DNA of 64,000 bases from Ignavibacteriales bacterium (lineage in GTDB: Bacteria > Bacteroidota > Ignavibacteria > Ignavibacteriales > Melioribacteraceae), in contig JACKAB010000008.1 in the NCBI GenBank assembly GCA_020635285.1, positions 186,001 to 250,000 on the forward strand, read 5' to 3'. A model generated the notes under the pieces. The model searched no databases. It was not told the origin of the DNA and saw only the letters and a program-made list of their open reading frames with translations. Position numbers and translations under genes: made by a program. Below, piece after piece: positions 52,001 through 59,572 of the stretch. Position 1 is the stretch's first letter. Each line of letters begins with the position of its first letter.

Positions 52001-52049
52001 GAGCTACTGCTGCGACTACTAATATTATCCTAAATCTTAACTCTTTCAT
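49020..52049 (-). CDS. secDF: Protein translocase subunits SecD and SecF, fused
   Basis: The 1009-residue protein has SecD first: KLGLDLQGGMYLVMEV, the P1 periplasmic domain, and membrane helices with TIGMAVDANVLIFERIREEL. SecF follows: GLELGIDFKGGSEIVVQF and LTLVGYSINDTVVVFDRIRED. About 12 helices result. It uses the proton or sodium gradient to help SecYEG secretion. The fusion of SecD and SecF is the rule in many Bacteroidetes. The charged loop after SecD P1 (SLLSDGELSAEEAAKKHPFF) matches the long insert seen in these fusions. It is single in its transcript, with terminators on either side. Confidence 0.96.
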   Translation of the reverse strand: MKELRFRIILVVAAVALSVYLLFPTYQDYNNNKNISKIVTSLKDSIKTSNKNLTDKQIESIIEFKEDSIRVADPSIKKAREKRIKLGLDLQGGMYLVMEVNTAKLLERLAKDPDLQFQNILKETVKISKTSDQDVVSILSGKLAESNIRLSRYFGSIRQEDSDIIKDLKEQESDAVTRAIEIIRNRIDQYGVSEPSIQKQGARRIIVELPGVAKKEEAKNLLQGRAMLEFKLVKDAEFAFPIMNKIDEVLAGSSKDSSTITEKDSLLSDGELSAEEAAKKHPFFAIAKLLSQNSADAVVEEKNKDVLNNFLNRPEVKKVIPDNVEFLYSAKPDIVQDGVKFYRLYLVNKQPELTGGVIVDAQANISPQTTEPVVNMQMNADGSREWARITGSNINKRCAIVLDGYVYSAPNIIGKIPSGNSQITGSANLEEAKLLEIVLKAGALPAPVDIIEERTVGPSLGQDSISQGFNSTLIGFLIVAMFMLVYYRKAGSFADLALLFTMLFIMGILAAFNATLTLPGIAGIILTIGMAVDANVLIFERIREELETGKTVKAAVEGGFANSYSAIFDSNITSFFTAVILYQFGSGPIQGFALTLMIGILASLFSALVITKLMFEFMIAKGYKVDIGSRSRVFDKLNFNFLGNRKIAYVISGILLVIGIISLVARGLELGIDFKGGSEIVVQFDEPIDISSVRKDLSSIGLGNVEVKTFGDASGILVRTELQDIPREVIPNIISTLEKAIEKNAPNIQKTIVDTTLSSITYEFPSAEETNMLTEKLFANGFQTTKVSAEPDNRRMIVNLTIADWIKENLIVEHADNPFRVLKEEKVGPKVGKELKIDALIAIALSLLVILIYLGFRFKFGFAIGAVTALFHDVLITLGVFSILYGLIPGLNLEISVSVVAAFLTLVGYSINDTVVVFDRIREDIKIHKTANIEEVMNKAINKTMRRTIITSLTTLMTVTVLLFFGGEVLRGFAFTLFFGIIIGTYSSIFVASAFVLEFAKRSGKKIQF

Positions 52050-52180
52050 ATTGCCTGATGGTTTTAGTTAATTATAAATTTAATTTTTAAATAAGAATGA
52101 TAATATAGATAGATGGTAAAAAAAAATCAATGAAAACAAATTGAAAATGCATATTATGATTCGGAAAAATTTATATAAAA

Positions 52181-52211
52181 AAAGCCTTCAAATTTACTTT
52201 TTGAAGGCTTT
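52181..52211 (-). terminator. Terminator after rplI
   Basis: AAAGCCTTCAAA (52181-52192) pairs exactly with TTTGAAGGCTTT (52200-52211). On the minus strand the stem is followed by a T-rich tract (TTTTATATAA). It starts 24 bases after the rplI stop and ends the ribosomal operon. Confidence 0.82.
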
Positions 52212-52235
52212 AACTCAATTCATTTAAATACGATT

Positions 52236-52679
52236 TTATTCTCGTACAACCCAAGTTTTAACAATAGTAGTTACTTCAGGGTGTAATTTTACATTAACAC
52301 TATAAATACCTAAAGCTCTTATAGGTTCTTCCAAATCAATTTTTCTTCTATCGATATCATATTTCTTTTCTTTAAGTGCATCAGCAATCATTTGAGAAGT
52401 TACAGAACCAAATATTTTATCTTCTTCACCAACTTTTACTGGAATTGTGATTGAAACTGTTTCCAATTCAGCACCTAAAATTTTGGCTGCTTCAAGTTCT
52501 TTAACTTCTTTCTTTGCTAATTGATGTTTTTCTTCTTCTAAAGATCTAACATTACCTTTAGTTGCAATGTATGCAATTTGTCTTGGTAATAAAAAGTTTC
52601 TTGCAAAACCATTTTTCACATCAACAAGATCACCAATTTTACCAAGTTGGTCATAATTTTTTCTTAAAATAATTTTCAT
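52236..52679 (-). CDS. rplI: 50S ribosomal protein L9
   Basis: The 147-residue protein starts MKIILRKNYDQLGKIGDLVD and has VKNGFARNFLLPRQIA, then the long helix and the C-terminal domain with KIFGSVTSQMIADAL. I choose the ATG at 52679, since AAGGAG lies just upstream and residues before it are unlike L9. It is the last gene of rpsF-ssb-rpsR-rplI. Confidence 0.96.
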   Translation of the reverse strand: MKIILRKNYDQLGKIGDLVDVKNGFARNFLLPRQIAYIATKGNVRSLEEEKHQLAKKEVKELEAAKILGAELETVSITIPVKVGEEDKIFGSVTSQMIADALKEKKYDIDRRKIDLEEPIRALGIYSVNVKLHPEVTTIVKTWVVRE

Positions 52680-52689
52680 TGTAAACTCC

Positions 52690-52899
52690 TTACTTAACTG
52701 CTTCTGAAACAAATGGTAAAATTGCAACTTGTCTTGCTCTTTTTATAGCTCTAACAAGTTCTCTATGTTGTTTGGCGCTTAATCCAGTAATTCTGCGTGG
52801 AATTATTTTGCCTTGATCAGAAATAAACTTTTGAAGTTTTTTACTGTCTTTATAATCGATGTAATCATCAATTACTCTTCTTGCTTTTTTATTCTTCAT
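52690..52899 (-). CDS. rpsR: 30S ribosomal protein S18
   Basis: The 69-residue protein has VIDDYIDYKDSKKLQKFI, IIPRRITGLSAKQHRELVRA and IKRARQVAILPF, the S18 signatures. It binds S6 in the ribosome. A GAGG sequence precedes the ATG. It is 10 bases after the ssb stop and 10 bases before rplI, in the common gene order. Confidence 0.97.
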   Translation of the reverse strand: MKNKKARRVIDDYIDYKDSKKLQKFISDQGKIIPRRITGLSAKQHRELVRAIKRARQVAILPFVSEAVK

Positions 52900-52909
52900 T
52901 TTTTAAACC

Positions 52910-53380
52910 TCAATTTTTGTCATCATTGATGAGATCAGATTCCTCATCATTTAAAAATTTGTCAAAAGATGCATCTTCAATTAGATCATCTGAATCATCG
53001 GAAGTTGTATCTGATATTTCATCCGAAGATTTTCCTAACTTGTTTAGAAATTGAATTCTTTTTGCTTTTATTTCAACGATTGTTCTGTTTTTCCCATCTT
53101 CAGTTTTAAAAGTTCTGCTTTGTAATTCTCCATCAACTAAAACTGCGCTTCCTTTTCTCAATCTATCTTTGCAACTATCAGCTAATTTATTCCAAGCAAC
53201 AACCCCAACATAGCAAACATCTTCTTGCCATTGATTGTTACTATCTTTATATCTTCTGTTAGCAGCAACATGAAAATTTGCAACTGGAGTATTATTAGAA
53301 GTTTCTCTAAAGATAGGGTCTTTAGTTAAATTACCAGCTATAATAACATTGTTTAGTTCGGGCATTTTCAAATCAGCCAT
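52910..53380 (-). CDS. ssb: Single-stranded DNA-binding protein
   Basis: The 156-residue protein has the OB fold start NNVIIAGNLTKDPIFRETSN, VANFHVAANRRYKD, VGVVAWNKLADSC and LRKGSAVLVDGELQSRTF. A strong GGAGG precedes the ATG. The C-terminus is acidic (DDSDDLIEDASFDKFLNDEE) but ends INDDKN without the usual DDIPF-like tip. A one-base change in the AAAAA near 52918 would give DDKIEV instead, still not the usual tip. It coats single-stranded DNA during replication and repair. Confidence 0.95.
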   Translation of the reverse strand: MADLKMPELNNVIIAGNLTKDPIFRETSNNTPVANFHVAANRRYKDSNNQWQEDVCYVGVVAWNKLADSCKDRLRKGSAVLVDGELQSRTFKTEDGKNRTIVEIKAKRIQFLNKLGKSSDEISDTTSDDSDDLIEDASFDKFLNDEESDLINDDKN

Positions 53381-53408
53381 TAGTTACCTCCATCCGATCA
53401 TTTTATTA

Positions 53409-53807
53409 TTAGTCATTGCTTTTTTCTTTATCAGATTTTTCTTGAACTTCAGTTCCTTCTTCAGCTGCTTCTTCTACCTTTTTATTGGCTGCATTCTTAA
53501 TGCTTTCAAGTGCTTTTGAGTCTAGAACTATTGTTATATATCTGATTACATTTTCATCAAGTTTAAGAAATCTCTCAAATTCTGTAATCATTGAAGGAGC
53601 GCCTTCAAATCTTGTAATTAAATAATAACCGCTTTTTGCATTATCAATTGCATAAGCTAGTCTTCTTCTTCCCCAATTTTCGATATCAGAAATTTCTCCG
53701 CCATTCGTTTTTATACTTTGATGAATAGCAGAAATAATTCCCTCAACCTGGGGATCCTCAAGCGCTGCGTTGATAACCACAACACTCTCGTAATGTCTTG
53801 TTGCCAT
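53409..53807 (-). CDS. rpsF: 30S ribosomal protein S6
   Basis: The 132-residue protein has YESVVVINAALEDPQVEGI, ISDIENWGRRRLAYAIDNAK, SGYYLITRFEG and NVIRYITIVLD, all S6 signatures, with an acidic C-terminal tail. A strong AGGGAGG lies 9 bases before the ATG. It heads rpsF-ssb-rpsR-rplI. A perfect inverted repeat in the leader (53833-53855) could be involved in autogenous control. Confidence 0.97.
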   Translation of the reverse strand: MATRHYESVVVINAALEDPQVEGIISAIHQSIKTNGGEISDIENWGRRRLAYAIDNAKSGYYLITRFEGAPSMITEFERFLKLDENVIRYITIVLDSKALESIKNAANKKVEEAAEEGTEVQEKSDKEKSND

Positions 53808-53832
53808 TTGTGTTCCTCCCTTTGGACGATTG

Positions 53833-53855
53833 GCTATTAAAAATATTTTAATAGC
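53833..53855 (-). promoter_or_regulatory. Inverted repeat in the rpsF leader
   Basis: GCTATTAAAA and TTTTAATAGC are exact 10-base arms with a three-base loop, 26 bases before the rpsF start. A short outer pairing (CCCT with AGGG) would include part of the ribosome-binding site. It resembles an S6:S18-type leader in place but lacks an obvious match to the conserved bulge. Confidence 0.45.
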
Positions 53856-53885
53856 AGGGTTAATAAAAAAATATAAGTACTAAAT

Positions 53886-55964
53886 TTACTTAATTAATGG
53901 TGCAATTACCAATGAAACTACAGACATTAATTTAATTAAAATATTAAGTGATGGACCGGAAGTATCTTTAAAAGGATCGCCAACAGTATCACCAACCACA
54001 GAAGCTTTATGAGGTTCTGAACCCTTTCCGTAAATTATTCCATCAATATTTAAATTGCCTTCAATTAATTTTTTGGCATTATCCCAAGCTCCACCGGCAT
54101 TTGATTGAAAAATTGCCATTAAAACTCCAGAAGTAGTAACACCAGCTAATAAACCGGCAAGCATCTCTTTTGATGCAAATCCAACGATTACTGGAACCGA
54201 AATTGCCATTAAACCCGGCAGAATCATTTCTTTAATTGCTGCGTTTGTTGAAATTTCCACGCATTTCGAATATTCAGCTTCTGCAGTTCCTTCTCTTAAA
54301 CCTGGAATTTCTCTAAACTGTCTTTCAACTTCAATTATCATTTTTTTTGCCGCTCTGCCAACTGCACCCATTGCCATTGATGAAAATAAAAATGGAAGCA
54401 TTGCACCAATAAATAATCCACCCATAATTATTGGTTTAGAAATATCAATAATGCTGATTTCAGCTTGCTGCATATAAGCTGAAAATAATGCCAGTGCTGT
54501 CAATGCCGCTGAACCTATTGCAAAACCTTTTCCAATTGCTGCAGTAGTATTTCCAACCGCGTCAAGTTTGTCAGTACGCTCTCTAACTTCTTTTGGAAGC
54601 TCAGCCATCTCTGCAATTCCACCGGCGTTATCTGATATTGGTCCATAAGCATCAACTGCTAATTGTATACCAGTTGTTGATAGCATACCAAGAGCTGCGA
54701 TTGCTATTCCATAAAGATTTGCAAATTCAAATGCGCCAATAATACTTGCAGCAATGATAATTACTGGAAAAGCAGTAGAACTCATTCCAACACCAAGACC
54801 TGCAATTATAGTTGTTGCAGACCCAGTAACGGATTGATAGGCAATATTGTGAACTGGTTTATATTCAGTTCCGGTATAATACTCAGTTATTAAACCAATT
54901 AAAGTTCCGGCTGCCAATCCAATTAGTGTTGAATAAAAAACTCCTAAGCTTGTATATTCGAAATCATTATACATCCATGATTCCGGTAAGATCGTTTTAA
55001 TAATAAAGTAAGATGCTACAACCATCATACCGGCGGTTCCAAATTCGCCCAAATTTAATCCTTTTTGAGGATTGCCACCTTCCTTAACTTTTACAAAATA
55101 AGTTCCAATAATAGAAAGTATAATACCGGCGCCAGCTAAAACAAGAGGTAATATTACAGCTTCTAAATTTAACTCCGGAACTTGTGAAGAAGTAAATACT
55201 GCCCCCAAAACCATTGTCCCAATTATTGCTCCAACATAGCTCTCAAATAAATCTGCGCCCATTCCAGCAACATCACCAACATTATCACCAACATTATCAG
55301 CAATTGTTGCAGGATTTCTATGATCGTCTTCAGGAAGTCCTTCAATTACTTTACCTGCCAGATCTGCTCCAACATCAGCAGCCTTAGTGTAGATTCCACC
55401 TCCAACTCTTGCAAATAATGCAACAGAAGAAGCACCAAGTGAAAATCCTGATAAAACATTTATAACTCTAGTAACGTCCCAATCCATATTTGAATAAACT
55501 ATAAATAATGTACTCAAGCCAAGAATTCCTAAGCCAACTACATTCATTCCCATAATAGAACCGCCAGAGAATGCAATTTCTAAAGCGGGTCCTAAACCTC
55601 TTTTTGCAGCCTCAGTTGTTCTAACATTCGCTTTTGTTGCAGCCATCATTCCTAAAAAACCAGCAAGTCCAGAACAAAATGCTCCCATTATAAATGATAC
55701 AGAAATTAACCAAGATGACTCATCGTTTCCAAAATTTGAATACGCTAATAAAATGGCAATTATTACAACCACCCAGAGTAAAACTTTATATTCAGTTTTT
55801 AAAAATGCAATAGCTCCATCTCTAATGTGTTGGGAGATTTTGGTCATTTTTTCAGAACCGGTACTTTGTTTAGTAATCCAAACATTTTTTGTATAAGAAA
55901 AGAAAAGCGCTGCAAGACCAAGAAGGGGAATGAAATAGATGATGTTATCAATAAATAATTGCAT
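53886..55964 (-). CDS. hppA: Membrane-bound pyrophosphatase ion pump, K+-stimulated type
   Basis: The 692-residue protein has about 16 helices and the catalytic motifs TKAADVGADLAGKVIEGLPE, ATIADNVGDNVGDVAGMGAD and, at the C-terminus, VVGDTVGDPFKDTSGPSLN. The segment GNTTAAIGKGFAIGSAALTA has Ala where K+-independent pumps have Lys (GNTTKA), so it should be K+-stimulated and may pump Na+ or H+. It recovers energy from PPi, including PPi made by ppdK and biosynthesis. It is 18 bases downstream of pth. Confidence 0.95.
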   Translation of the reverse strand: MQLFIDNIIYFIPLLGLAALFFSYTKNVWITKQSTGSEKMTKISQHIRDGAIAFLKTEYKVLLWVVVIIAILLAYSNFGNDESSWLISVSFIMGAFCSGLAGFLGMMAATKANVRTTEAAKRGLGPALEIAFSGGSIMGMNVVGLGILGLSTLFIVYSNMDWDVTRVINVLSGFSLGASSVALFARVGGGIYTKAADVGADLAGKVIEGLPEDDHRNPATIADNVGDNVGDVAGMGADLFESYVGAIIGTMVLGAVFTSSQVPELNLEAVILPLVLAGAGIILSIIGTYFVKVKEGGNPQKGLNLGEFGTAGMMVVASYFIIKTILPESWMYNDFEYTSLGVFYSTLIGLAAGTLIGLITEYYTGTEYKPVHNIAYQSVTGSATTIIAGLGVGMSSTAFPVIIIAASIIGAFEFANLYGIAIAALGMLSTTGIQLAVDAYGPISDNAGGIAEMAELPKEVRERTDKLDAVGNTTAAIGKGFAIGSAALTALALFSAYMQQAEISIIDISKPIIMGGLFIGAMLPFLFSSMAMGAVGRAAKKMIIEVERQFREIPGLREGTAEAEYSKCVEISTNAAIKEMILPGLMAISVPVIVGFASKEMLAGLLAGVTTSGVLMAIFQSNAGGAWDNAKKLIEGNLNIDGIIYGKGSEPHKASVVGDTVGDPFKDTSGPSLNILIKLMSVVSLVIAPLIK

Positions 55965-55982
55965 ATTTAGTTTCCTATTAAT

Positions 55983-56573
55983 TTATGATAAATTAGAAGA
56001 ATTTGTATTTGATTCTTTACTAAAATAATCTAGCATTTTTTCATATCCATTAGCTATAAACTCAATCATTAACTGCTGTAACAGAGGAATCTTTTGATCA
56101 ATTAGATTAATTTCATCTTTATTGAATTTACTTAAAACGTAATTAGCTAATGATTCATCATCTTTTTGTTTTCCAACACCAACTCTAATTCTGGGAAATG
56201 AATCTGATTGCAAATGATAAATTATTGATTTAATTCCGTTATGTCCGCCATCACTTCCAGTTTTTCTGATTCTTATATTCCCAGTATCAAGATTCACATC
56301 GTCGTAAATAACTAACAAATCATTCATAGTTAGATTAAAGTTATCAATAAGTTCATTTATAACCAAACCTGAATTATTAACATAAGTAGTCGGCTTTATT
56401 AATAAAAAACGGAAAGTATCAATGACACTTTCCGCTTTCCAAAAATCACTTTTTGTCGGTAAAAAATCTAATTTGTTTTTGTGTGCAAAAGAATCTAAAA
56501 TATAAAAACCAACATTATGGCGGGTTCCAATATAATTTCTCCCCGGATTTCCAATTCCGATAACTGCCCTCAA
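55983..56573 (-). CDS. pth: Peptidyl-tRNA hydrolase
   Basis: The 196-residue protein has IGIGNPGRNYIGTRHNVGF (catalytic His), KPTTYVNNSGLVINEL, LVIYDDVNLDTGNIRIRKTG and SDGGHNGIKSIIYHLQSDSF, then RIRVGVGKQ. It frees tRNA from dropped peptidyl-tRNA. It starts three bases after the L25/Ctc gene stop, the usual neighbour in many bacteria. Confidence 0.97.
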   Translation of the reverse strand: MRAVIGIGNPGRNYIGTRHNVGFYILDSFAHKNKLDFLPTKSDFWKAESVIDTFRFLLIKPTTYVNNSGLVINELIDNFNLTMNDLLVIYDDVNLDTGNIRIRKTGSDGGHNGIKSIIYHLQSDSFPRIRVGVGKQKDDESLANYVLSKFNKDEINLIDQKIPLLQQLMIEFIANGYEKMLDYFSKESNTNSSNLS

Positions 56574-56576
56574 AAA

Positions 56577-57224
56577 TTATCCTTCAGATTCTTCGTCAGA
56601 TTTTCCTTTTCCAATAACTTCAGGTTGTTTTTCTTCATCATCACCTAATAATTCATCGGCTTTATCTTCTTCCTCTTCCTTAATTGCTGTTACAGCAACA
56701 ACAGAAGTATCTTCAGAGTTTAATATTGTAATGTTTTCATAGGATAAATCAGCTACTGAAATTGAATCTCCAACGTGTAGATTTGTAACATCAATTTCTA
56801 AATGTGAAGGGATATCTTTTGGTAAACATTCAACATCAAATTTATGAAGGGTTTGAATAAGTTTTCCACCTTCTTTAACTCCAATTGCAGAACCAATTAA
56901 AGAAATAGGAACTTGAACTTCAATGACCTCGCCAACTGTAATAGCTTGAAAATCAACATGAATTATTCTATCTGTCAAAGGATCAAATTGAATATCTTTT
57001 AAGATAGAAGGAACTGGTTCATTCTCATTAATTTTTAAATCTACCAAGTTCATTTCTGTTGTGTACACAACGGGTTTAAGTGAGAGCTCAGTTACTGTAA
57101 TATTTACAGGTTCCATGTCTTTAGAGTAAAGAACACCAGGAACTTTACCGTCTCTTTTAAGTTGGTTAACAGCGCCTTTTGTAGATTTTTCTCTTTTCTG
57201 AGCTGCTATATTAATGTTTGACAT
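56577..57224 (-). CDS. rplY: 50S ribosomal protein L25/general stress protein Ctc
   Basis: The 215-residue protein has QKREKSTKGAVNQLKRDGKV, GVLYSKDMEP, the DPLTDRIIHVDFQAI motif, VEVQVPISLIGSAIGVKEGG and ECLPKDIPSHLEIDVTNLHV, as in the long Ctc/TL5 form with a C-terminal beta domain. The tail is highly acidic. It binds 5S rRNA. The gene lies between prs and pth, the conserved prs-ctc-pth order. Confidence 0.96.
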   Translation of the reverse strand: MSNINIAAQKREKSTKGAVNQLKRDGKVPGVLYSKDMEPVNITVTELSLKPVVYTTEMNLVDLKINENEPVPSILKDIQFDPLTDRIIHVDFQAITVGEVIEVQVPISLIGSAIGVKEGGKLIQTLHKFDVECLPKDIPSHLEIDVTNLHVGDSISVADLSYENITILNSEDTSVVAVTAIKEEEEDKADELLGDDEEKQPEVIGKGKSDEESEG

Positions 57225-57257
57225 AATTTAATTTACTCCAATTATTACTTTGATTTT

Positions 57258-58205
57258 CTAACTTTTATCTGTATCAAACAACGAACTAATTGATTCGTGG
57301 TTGTGAGTTCTTCTTATTGCTTCTGCTAGCAAACTTGCTGCCGATTTAACTACAATTTTTTTGCTTTTAATATTTCCTCTAAGAGGAATTGAATCTGTTA
57401 CATAAAGTTTTGTTATTTCAGAATTTTCAATTCTTTCAATAGCTTCCCCAGAAAGTAGTGCATGAGTAACAGAACCAAAAATCTTCCTTGCTCCTTTTTC
57501 TTTTAGAGCTTTTATTGCTGAAACAAAAGTTCCACCTGTATCAATTAAATCGTCAACTATTAAAATATCTTTGTCTTCAACATCTCCAATGATATTCATG
57601 ACCTCTGCTTGATTCTGTTTTGGTCTTCTTTTATCTATTACAACTAAATTTGCGTGTAGTCTTCTAGCATAAGATCGAGCAAGCTTAATTCCACCAACAT
57701 CCGGAGAAACGACGACTAAATCCTCTGATCTATTTTTAAAAACATCCATAAAAACTGGTGAAGCATAAAGATGGTCAGATGGAATATCAAAAAATCCTTG
57801 AATCTGGGCAGCATGTAAATCCATTGTAATAACTCTATCTGCACCAGCAACAGAAATTAAATTTGCCACTAATTTTGCAGTAATAGAAACTCTTGGCTGG
57901 TCTTTTCTATCTTGTCTTGCATAACCAAAATAAGGTATTACTGTTGTAACAGTTGAAACAGATGAACGCTTTGCAGCATCAATCATTATCAAGAGTTCCA
58001 TAAGATTTTCTGCAGGATGATGCGTGGATTGTACCAGATAAACATCTCCTCCGCGAATATTCTCTTTATATTTTACCCAAATTTCACCATCACTAAATCT
58101 TTTCAGATCAATAGATCCAAGTGGAATTCCAATATAATCAGCAATTTTTTGAGCCAATTCAGGATTTGATGAACCTGAAAAAATTCTTGGACCTGCAGCA
58201 GCCAT
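57258..58205 (-). CDS. prs: Ribose-phosphate pyrophosphokinase
   Basis: The 315-residue protein has FSGSSNPELAQKIADYIG, FSDGEIWVKYKENIRGGDVY, YFGYARQDRKDQPR (ATP loop), ITMDLHAAQIQGFFDIPSDH, VVSPDVGGIKLARSYAR and the PRPP-binding DILIVDDLIDTGGTF. It makes PRPP from ribose-5-phosphate and ATP. It begins the minus-strand run prs-ctc-pth-hppA. A canonical promoter (58249-58277) lies upstream. Confidence 0.97.
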   Translation of the reverse strand: MAAAGPRIFSGSSNPELAQKIADYIGIPLGSIDLKRFSDGEIWVKYKENIRGGDVYLVQSTHHPAENLMELLIMIDAAKRSSVSTVTTVIPYFGYARQDRKDQPRVSITAKLVANLISVAGADRVITMDLHAAQIQGFFDIPSDHLYASPVFMDVFKNRSEDLVVVSPDVGGIKLARSYARRLHANLVVIDKRRPKQNQAEVMNIIGDVEDKDILIVDDLIDTGGTFVSAIKALKEKGARKIFGSVTHALLSGEAIERIENSEITKLYVTDSIPLRGNIKSKKIVVKSAASLLAEAIRRTHNHESISSLFDTDKS

Positions 58206-58248
58206 TCTTAATAAAATCTATTAGTGAGAAAATTTAATACAAACAATA

Positions 58249-58277
58249 AATATAACTAAAACTCTAAGTTATGTCAA
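58249..58277 (-). promoter_or_regulatory. Sigma-70-like promoter for prs
   Basis: On the minus strand TTGACA (58277-58272) is followed after 17 bases by TATATT (58254-58249), 44 bases before the prs start. Spacing and both boxes match the sigma-70 consensus. Confidence 0.65.
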
Positions 58278-58401
58278 ACAAGATGTTTAGTTAGATTAGC
58301 AGATTTATTCTTTTTTGAACAGAAAGGAGATTTTGAAATTTGAAATAAAAATTACAAATTTACATTTTTTTACTATAAATATAATTTTGCATGATTGAGA
58401 C

Positions 58402-59082
58402 TCACTTTTTCCCCTTTTTGAACAAAAAAACTAGCACAATAAGAATTACAATACTTGCCAAAGTGTAAATCCAGATTGGTGTTTCTTTTAGTTTGAAGGG
58501 TATAAAAGTAGCAGAAATTGTTTTCCCGTTTCCAATATCATCTAAAGTGAAATTCCATTCAAGTTTATTTCTTGAAAGTGAATTAGCGTTATGTTTAATG
58601 ATATTACCAGGTAAATAATAAACGTAAGAAATATTATAATTTTTTTCTGAAAGACCAAAAGTTGTGGTTATTGGTTGAATAAATTGAGAAAATATTTTTG
58701 TATCCTCAGGACCTTCTTTTATAGATAGCTCAGAATGTTTGAAAAATGACAATAAATTCAGAGAATCAAAATCAGTAAATTCAAATTCAATTTGTGCATG
58801 CAGGGTGCTATCTGTAAAATCGTGGTAAGTATTTGCATAATTTAATTTTGTAAAACTAGCCGTGAAATTTTCCGTTAAATTTTCCGGACTAAACAATCCA
58901 ATTTTTGTTATTAATAGCGAATCAAGGTCTGGGTCCATTGCCATCCAATAATGGATGAACATTTTACCAGAATTATCTGTCTTTATTGTAGTAACTTGGT
59001 TATAATTTAAGCAAGATGAAATAAACAATGTTACAAAAATTATAAAAATGGAATTTTTAACTTTATAATTAATTTCTTTCAT
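58402..59082 (-). CDS. Lipoprotein of unknown function with a C-terminal membrane helix
   Basis: The protein of 226 residues begins with a lipoprotein signal peptide, IFIIFVTLFISSC, where the Cys would be lipidated. The body has no motif I recognise; it is rich in beta-prone, polar segments (MFIHYWMAMDPDLDSLLITK). The C-terminus has one helix (IWIYTLASIVILIVLVFLF) followed by KKGKK, so the chain may be anchored at both ends. I choose the ATG at 59082, after which the signal peptide is normal; a longer start at 59109 would add nine residues. It is divergent from the FmdB-type gene. Confidence 0.65.
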   Translation of the reverse strand: MKEINYKVKNSIFIIFVTLFISSCLNYNQVTTIKTDNSGKMFIHYWMAMDPDLDSLLITKIGLFSPENLTENFTASFTKLNYANTYHDFTDSTLHAQIEFEFTDFDSLNLLSFFKHSELSIKEGPEDTKIFSQFIQPITTTFGLSEKNYNISYVYYLPGNIIKHNANSLSRNKLEWNFTLDDIGNGKTISATFIPFKLKETPIWIYTLASIVILIVLVFLFKKGKK

Positions 59083-59177
59083 AAGTAAAAACATAACAAA
59101 TTTGTGCAATGAAAAATTATTTTATTTGTAAAATATAATATATAACTTTGCCATTCAAAATTTTAGGAGTTTTTTAA

Positions 59178-59486
59178 ATGCCAACTTATGACTATAAATG
59201 TACAGAATGTAATATAACTTTTGAAGAATTTCAAAAAATGACGGATAAACCATTGAAAAAATGTCCGGAATGTGGAGGAAAACTAAAAAGATTAATTGGT
59301 GCGGGAACTACGCCAATTTTTAAAGGATCTGGTTTTTATCAAACCGATTATAAAAATAGTGGTGGACCAGAGAAAGAAAAAAAGACTGTTTCTAAGAGTG
59401 AAAATGCGCAACCAGCCAAAGAAACGAAAACAGAAAGTAAAAAAACAGATGTTAAAAGTTCAGACAAAAATTCAAATGATAAATAA
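59178..59486 (+). CDS. FmdB-type zinc ribbon protein
   Basis: The 102-residue protein starts MPTYDYKCTECNITFEEFQK and has KKCPECGGKLKRLIG, so two CxxC pairs make a zinc ribbon (residues 8-11 and 30-33). The GSGFYQTDYKN segment is typical of the family, and the C-terminal third is Lys/Ser/Thr-rich and probably disordered. AGGAG lies upstream of the ATG. The exact function of the family is not settled; a putative regulatory role is usual in annotation. Confidence 0.88.
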   Translation: MPTYDYKCTECNITFEEFQKMTDKPLKKCPECGGKLKRLIGAGTTPIFKGSGFYQTDYKNSGGPEKEKKTVSKSENAQPAKETKTESKKTDVKSSDKNSNDK

Positions 59487-59488
59487 AA

Positions 59489-59512
59489 AAGGATGAATAT
59501 TAATTCATCCTT
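59489..59512 (-). terminator. Terminator between the convergent genes
   Basis: AAGGATGAAT pairs with ATTCATCCTT around a four-base loop. The minus-strand side is followed by T-rich sequence (TTTTATTT), so it mainly ends the transcript from the large fusion gene on the minus strand; it follows the FmdB stop by two bases. Confidence 0.65.
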
Positions 59513-59572
59513 AAAATTAAATTATACTTTTCTAAAAAATAATTTTCAATATAAAATTATTATCCATGCATC

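Noticed and set aside
58206..58401. Small gene between prs and the lipoprotein gene
   Set aside because: The stretch is AT-rich with frequent stops in all frames; only the prs promoter is supported.
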